A stretch of 64,000 nucleotides of DNA from Chloroflexota bacterium. Its GTDB lineage: Bacteria > Chloroflexota > Anaerolineae > 4572-78 > J111. A program made the position numbers and the translations under genes. The notes under the pieces were generated by a model. It was not told the origin of the DNA. It was given only the letters and a program-made list of their open reading frames with translations, and did no database searches. The stretch spans positions 1 to 64,000 of the forward strand of contig BOKF01000011.1 in the NCBI GenBank assembly GCA_016860845.1. The letters are read 5' to 3'. Each line of letters opens with the position of its first letter. Position 1 is the first letter of the stretch. Below, one piece after another: positions 59,743 to 64,000 of the stretch.

Positions 59743-62031
59743 ATGATGACTCCGGCAAAAAAGTTTGATCTGTGGGCTTTGCTGGGCTGTCTCGGGCTGG
59801 CTTTGGCCTTTCGTCTGCCCGGCCTGACCGTCTTTTTGACGGCCGATGAGGCCCGCTCCTGGTTCGGCCGCTCGATCATATTTCTGGACTCGCTGCTGCA
59901 AGGCCGCTGGGCTAATACTGCCCCCGGCGGCGAAGTTCCCTTTATCGAAAATGTTTCCCTCAGTCCGGCGCCCGGTGTAACCACCAACTGGGCGGGGGCG
60001 CTGGGCATTGTGCTTGAATATCTGCGCCAGGGCGCGCCAGGTTCCTTGAGTGAATTTCTGCGGCAGATACCCTTTGACCCTCTTGACCCGGCGATGCTCT
60101 TTTCTCTGCGTCTGCCAGGAGTTCTGGTGGCGGCCGCCGCTGTTGGGCTGACCTACTGGTGGAGCCGCCCGTTGTTAGGGCGCTGGGGGGCGCTCCTGGC
60201 GGCTGGCCTGCTGGCCCTCGACCCCTTCTCCCTGGCCCTCTCCCGTGTTTTGGGCCACGATGGGTTGGTCAGCACTTTTATGTGGCTGTCCCTGCTGGCC
60301 TTTCTTCGCGCCGTCGAAAGTCAGCACCATGGCGAGTCAGCCAATACTGAACCGTTCATAAACGGTCCTCTATCCCCTATCTTCTATCTTCCATCCTCCA
60401 TCTTCACTCTTTTCTCCGGCGCTTTTGCCGGCTTGGCCTGTCTCTCCAAGTACCCTGCCCTTTTCGTTGGCGTCTTTATCGCCGGAAGTATGTTCCTGAT
60501 TTACCTGCGGCAACACGGATTAGCCAGAGTTCTAAGATACTGGTTTAAAGATATGGCCTGGTGGTCTATAAGCGCCGCATTGGTATTTATCTTACTGTGG
60601 CCGGCCATGTGGGTTGACCCGCTTGGCCCGATCGTGACCATCCTGAGTGATGCGCTGCGGGCGGCGGGCGGCTCACACCCCAAAGGGAGTTTTTTTCTGG
60701 GCCAGCCTGTGCCTGATCCCGGCTGGCTGTTTTACCCCCTGGTAGCCCTCTTTCGGACGACACCGGTGGTGCTGTTGGGATTAATTTTGGCTCTTTGGAG
60801 TGCAGTGCAAGAACGAGGAGGCGAAGAGGCGAAGAGGCGAAGAGCCGATCCCCACCCTGGGGCGGGTGAAACGGAGTGGCGAATGGCAAATGGGTTATCC
60901 GCGGATGCCCGGGTAAGCCCCAACACGCAACACGCAATACGCAATACGCAATATGTCACTCTTATTATTCTCCTGGCTTTCGTGTTGTTCTATACCTTCC
61001 TGATCACCTACGGTGGCAAAAAGCAAGATCGTTATCTCCTGCCCATCTTTCCAGCCCTGACCATGCTGGCAGTTAGCGGGTATCTCTACGCTTTACGCAT
61101 TACGCATTACGCATCACGCATCACACGTCCCGCATCCCGCTCCTGGCTTTTACCTCTGCTCCTGCTGATCGTTCAGGCGGCAATTGTCTTCCCCAGCTAC
61201 CCTTACTATTTTTCTTTTTACAATCCGCTGGTTGGCGGAGGCCGGGCGGCCAGCCGGTTGGTGCAGGTGGGCTGGGGCGAGGGGCTGAACGAAGCGGCGG
61301 CTTATCTCAATACGCTGCCCAACGCTCAGGCGCTCAAGGTGGTTTCCTGGTACAGCACTACCTTTGAGCCTTATTTCAAGGGACACGCCATTTACAAAGT
61401 TGACGACGACAAAATCTCGCGCAGCCCCAAACCGGGTCTGGCCGCCGATTATGTGGTCTTTTACATTAACCAGACCCAGCGTCTGTTACCCTCGGAGGGA
61501 GCGCTGCAATTTTTCAAAGCCTCGGCTTCGCCGGTCTATACGGTCACGTTGAACAGCCTGGATTATGCCTGGATTTACCCTTCGATCGGCCTGCAGCACG
61601 TGTTTACAGGTGAGGTCCGCCTGGTGGGTCAAGCCGAACTGCTGGGCTACAACCTGACCGATGAAGCCCATCAACTGGTGACAACCGCTTATCCTGAAAG
61701 TGTGGTCCTGCTCTCCCTGTTTTGGGAGTGGCAGGGGCAGGCCGCCGATGATAAGCTCCAGATTAGCCTGATAGACGACAACCAACAAACGCGCGGCTAC
61801 GGCAACCCCATCGAAATCGTTGCCCCTGTGCCGCGAGCAGATTGGCAGGACGGCATGGTGGTGCGCGACGACTTTGCCCTGGTCATTTTTTCCGACACGC
61901 CGCCGGGTGAATATCGCCTGGCTGCCTGGATCGAGCGGCCGGCCACCGGTGAAACCGTGGGAGTGTTCAACTTAAATGAAAAGCTGCAAGTTGTTCCTCG
62001 TGAAACGGTAGCAAGCGGGGCAAATCACTGA
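59743..62031 (+). CDS. GT39-like polytopic glycosyltransferase, paralogue 6
   Basis: 762 aa. First loop FLTADEARSWFGRS (Asp-Glu pair), second SLSPAPGVTTNW; then DPFSLALSRVLGHDGLVSTFM. KKQDRYLLPIFPAL and VGWGEGLNEAAAYL are as in the other members. One outside beta-sandwich (about 630-750, ending PPGEYRLAAWIERPATG). Repeat-derived loops: CTATCTT-type (60370-60411), GGCGAAGA and ACACGCA/ATACGCA (60809-60957), TTACGCA/TCACGCA (61090-61139). No Shine-Dalgarno is seen before the ATG, matching the leaderless promoter. The next gene is convergent, its stop only three bases away, with no terminator between. Confidence 0.8.
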   Translation: MMTPAKKFDLWALLGCLGLALAFRLPGLTVFLTADEARSWFGRSIIFLDSLLQGRWANTAPGGEVPFIENVSLSPAPGVTTNWAGALGIVLEYLRQGAPGSLSEFLRQIPFDPLDPAMLFSLRLPGVLVAAAAVGLTYWWSRPLLGRWGALLAAGLLALDPFSLALSRVLGHDGLVSTFMWLSLLAFLRAVESQHHGESANTEPFINGPLSPIFYLPSSIFTLFSGAFAGLACLSKYPALFVGVFIAGSMFLIYLRQHGLARVLRYWFKDMAWWSISAALVFILLWPAMWVDPLGPIVTILSDALRAAGGSHPKGSFFLGQPVPDPGWLFYPLVALFRTTPVVLLGLILALWSAVQERGGEEAKRRRADPHPGAGETEWRMANGLSADARVSPNTQHAIRNTQYVTLIILLAFVLFYTFLITYGGKKQDRYLLPIFPALTMLAVSGYLYALRITHYASRITRPASRSWLLPLLLLIVQAAIVFPSYPYYFSFYNPLVGGGRAASRLVQVGWGEGLNEAAAYLNTLPNAQALKVVSWYSTTFEPYFKGHAIYKVDDDKISRSPKPGLAADYVVFYINQTQRLLPSEGALQFFKASASPVYTVTLNSLDYAWIYPSIGLQHVFTGEVRLVGQAELLGYNLTDEAHQLVTTAYPESVVLLSLFWEWQGQAADDKLQISLIDDNQQTRGYGNPIEIVAPVPRADWQDGMVVRDDFALVIFSDTPPGEYRLAAWIERPATGETVGVFNLNEKLQVVPRETVASGANH
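60370..60411. repeat. CTATCTT / CCATCTT heptamers (paralogue 6)
   Basis: CTATCCC, CTATCTT, CTATCTT, CCATCCT, CCATCTT, CACTCTT: six units in-frame in the loop that carries the AGTAGTC arrays in paralogues 3 and 5. Confidence 0.75.
60809..60957. repeat. GAGGCGAA and AACACGCA / AATACGCA arrays (paralogue 6)
   Basis: GAGGCGAA x3 (60816-60841) and ACACGCA, ACACGCA, ATACGCA, ATACGCA, ATATG (60923-60956). They encode KRRRADP and TQHAIRNTQY text before the shared DRYLLPIFP helix. Confidence 0.75.
61090..61139. repeat. TTACGCA / TCACGCA heptamers (paralogue 6)
   Basis: TTACGCA x2-3, TCACGCA, TCACACG, TCCCGCA, TCCCGCT: seven or so units in-frame (RITHYASRITRPASRS). Confidence 0.8.
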
Positions 62032-62033
62032 TC

Positions 62034-64000
62034 TTAACTATTTTTGGGGATGACCCTAATCTCGGTTAGCTCGGCCGGGAGGTCAAAGATTAATTCTCCT
62101 GCTTCTACAGCCGAAGTCGAGAAGCCAAGTTGGAGATGGTAAAGACCGGGGGCCAGCTCAGCCGGGATAAGGACGCCAGCTTTTTCAATCATCAGTTGAC
62201 CCTCAATAAGACTGTCCTCTAGCTCAGGAGAAAGCCAGGTTTCGCTAACAGGCCGGCGGGCCGAGTCCAGCAAGCGGACAAAAAATGTATCCTGGGGCGC
62301 TTTGCCGTGATAAATCCAGAAAAGCTCAAAATGATAAGTTTGTCCGGTTTGAAAGGAGGCTGAGGTGTCTGGGTTGAAGTCGGGCCAATTCCAGCCCAGG
62401 AGGGCAGCGATACGGTGGAACCTGTAATCGTCGGGGTCTACCAGCACGGCCAGGGGTGATTCTGGAAGGATAGGTTCCCAGGGGTCACGAGACGGCAGGG
62501 GTTCAAAGGCGCTCAAGCGGACGCTATTACCAAAAGTATAGCTATCGGTCAGGGTAGCGTGCGCTCGCAGCCACAATTGGGTAGCGTATGAAAGCTGTTG
62601 GTCGTCAAGCGAGTTGGCGACTAACCAGATGCGTCCTTGTTCAGCCGAGGTCTGCAATAATAGGGGCACAGTTTTCAAAATTTGAGACTGGGCGGCGTCG
62701 GCAATGAGATAACGCTGGGCCGGCGATTTATCCCTATCAAGAAGGTAAAATCCAAAGCGGTCGTCCGTAAAGATAAGCGAGTCGCCAGCCGCAACCAGCT
62801 TGGGTAGGTCGGAGACCAGGGCGCTGTAAGCCGGCCACAGTTCATCCGTTTCCTCAGGCTGCTCAATCGAGCGCGGGTCATTGTAACTGCGAACCAGCAT
62901 CACGCCCACGCAGCCGAGGACAACCAGCCACGCACCTCCACCCAGCAGTTTTCGGGAGAGAAATAATTCCCGGAAGCGATAGTTCCAGGCCAGCATTACT
63001 CCAACCCCTCCCAGGGCCACAATGAGCAGCGCAGCCAACAGGGTCAATAGGTCAAAATGACTCAGCTCGCCCCACTGCCAGCGCCAGATCACAGGAATAT
63101 GGGCCAGGTCAAAGCGCAGCAAATGGCCCCCAATGGGCCACTGGTCGGGCCGGTCCCAGCGAAGTTCGCCCCAGAGCGAGGGGGCAGGAGGCGGCGTCCA
63201 ATAATCGCTGGCATCCAGGTAAACATAATCGCGGACAGAAATAGCCAGAAGCTGTAACAGGAGGCTGAGTAAACCGAACAAGATCAGGCTGGCTCGCCAC
63301 CGCCAGCGATTAGATTGAAACGCTTGCTGGATGAACGGCAACAGGAGGAAGAGGGCCAGGCCGCTGGCAGGCATCAGGAAGCGGGGTCCCCAACTGTCGC
63401 CGCCGCCCCAATCGTGCCAGGCCGCAAAGACCAAGGCCTGGCTGATAAACACAGCCGTAATAAGGTACACCTCAAGCGGATGCCGCCGCCAGGTTTGCTT
63501 AACGACAAAAGGAATCAAGACCAGGAGCGGAGTATAGAGAAAGATACTCTTATAGGGACTGATGATAAACCCGGCAACGCCGAGCCAGACCGGCGTGGTG
63601 AAGCCCGCCTCGTAACCGGTCTCAAACAGGCTGCCGAAGCGCATGAAATTGTAGACGCCAATAATGAGCAAGCCGGCTGTCCAACCAGCCCCGGCAATTA
63701 GCAAAGCACGCCAGGAAGATTTTTTGAGCAGCCTCCAATCGAAACTGTTGGCTTCCGGCGCGACCATATACCAGCAGAAAAATGGAACCACTACGATGTT
63801 TGCCGCTTTATGCAGCACCGCCAGGCCCAAAACCACACCCAGCAGCGCCGCATCCTTTAAGCAGTGATCTTGCCGGTAAGTTAAAGCGTAATAAAACGAC
63901 GCAATAAAACACCACAAGATGAGGGGGTCGGCGACGAGATCACGGGTGCGCGGCCAGGCCATGCTTGCCAGCCCGGCCAGCAGGGTGAGGACAGTGGCAA
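62034..64000 (-). CDS. GT39/PMT-like membrane glycosyltransferase, paralogue 7, cut by the window end
   Basis: At least 655 codons; the frame stays open to base 64000 (ATVLTLLAGLAS before MAWPRTRDL), so the N-terminus with the catalytic loop is outside the window. The PRTRDLVADPLILWCFI stretch resembles the WPYSR...SEPL helix of ArnT-type enzymes. About eight membrane segments are visible, then an outside domain with the same beta-sandwich (about the last 120 residues, SASFQTGQTYHFELFWIY to APGLYHLQLGF). It is free of heptamer arrays, unlike the plus-strand paralogues, and more distant from them. It is convergent with paralogue 6. Confidence 0.75.
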   Translation of the reverse strand, partial: ATVLTLLAGLASMAWPRTRDLVADPLILWCFIASFYYALTYRQDHCLKDAALLGVVLGLAVLHKAANIVVVPFFCWYMVAPEANSFDWRLLKKSSWRALLIAGAGWTAGLLIIGVYNFMRFGSLFETGYEAGFTTPVWLGVAGFIISPYKSIFLYTPLLVLIPFVVKQTWRRHPLEVYLITAVFISQALVFAAWHDWGGGDSWGPRFLMPASGLALFLLLPFIQQAFQSNRWRWRASLILFGLLSLLLQLLAISVRDYVYLDASDYWTPPPAPSLWGELRWDRPDQWPIGGHLLRFDLAHIPVIWRWQWGELSHFDLLTLLAALLIVALGGVGVMLAWNYRFRELFLSRKLLGGGAWLVVLGCVGVMLVRSYNDPRSIEQPEETDELWPAYSALVSDLPKLVAAGDSLIFTDDRFGFYLLDRDKSPAQRYLIADAAQSQILKTVPLLLQTSAEQGRIWLVANSLDDQQLSYATQLWLRAHATLTDSYTFGNSVRLSAFEPLPSRDPWEPILPESPLAVLVDPDDYRFHRIAALLGWNWPDFNPDTSASFQTGQTYHFELFWIYHGKAPQDTFFVRLLDSARRPVSETWLSPELEDSLIEGQLMIEKAGVLIPAELAPGLYHLQLGFSTSAVEAGELIFDLPAELTEIRVIPKNS

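Overview
The window looks like a chromosomal segment of a Chloroflexota bacterium, most likely of the Anaerolineae type. This is an inference from gene style: solute-binding lipoproteins with long KETVVV-type linkers, BTAD/SARP regulators fused to an AAA ATPase, YtxH-like small proteins, large sets of GT39-type membrane glycosyltransferases with C-terminal beta-sandwich domains, and very many degenerate 7-base tandem repeats. No rRNA, tRNA, CRISPR array, integrase or full-length insertion sequence was recognised. Most of the DNA is moderately GC-rich; visibly AT-richer islands at about 11.9-13.9 kb, 43.5-45.3 kb and 56.4-56.8 kb suggest acquired genes.

Layout. 0.4-6.8 kb: a BMP-type nucleoside-like ABC importer (ATPase, two permeases, lipoprotein) followed by a class V aminotransferase of the alanine/ureidoglycine-glyoxylate type. 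6.9-11.8 kb: a covalent-flavin oxidase on the minus strand, a small membrane protein, then argG and argH. 11.9-13.9 kb: a small integron cassette array without an integrase (two cassettes, three attC-like sites), with a 140-bp MITE-like element sitting inside the middle attC. 14.0-18.9 kb (minus strand): a WD40-like envelope protein coupled to a ParB-like protein, and a two-domain Clp-type AAA+ ATPase with a degenerate first domain. 19.0-25.2 kb: a strong promoter, a long leader and a complete aapJQMP amino-acid ABC operon, whose AapQ permease carries a piece of an AapJ-like binding protein in its periplasmic loop. 25.3-29.9 kb: a ketopantoate-reductase-like protein and a SARP/AAA/TPR regulator split by a one-base frameshift. 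30.1-36.0 kb: a lipoprotein, a Tat-exported sulfite-oxidase-like molybdoenzyme, a PLP decarboxylase, and YqeC-MocA and YqeB (molybdenum hydroxylase maturation). 36.0-42.0 kb (minus strand): an unknown protein, a CPBP protease and a dipeptide-type ABC importer (permeases and binding lipoprotein). 42.1-45.3 kb (minus strand): a glycoside hydrolase, then an overlapping TOPRIM-like DUF4276/AAA ATPase pair that resembles OLD/PARIS-type defence modules. 45.4-64.0 kb: one GT4 enzyme with an inserted membrane hairpin and seven GT39-like polytopic glycosyltransferases (the last cut by the window end), with one GxxExxY protein inserted between them.

The signals most worth following are the integron cassettes, whose ends are exactly complementary to the R'' flanks of their own attC sites; the AapQ/AapJ domain insertion with identical Cys-Cys spacing; and the repeated occupation of the same loops in paralogous glycosyltransferases by 7-base repeat arrays arranged so that stop codons are never read.
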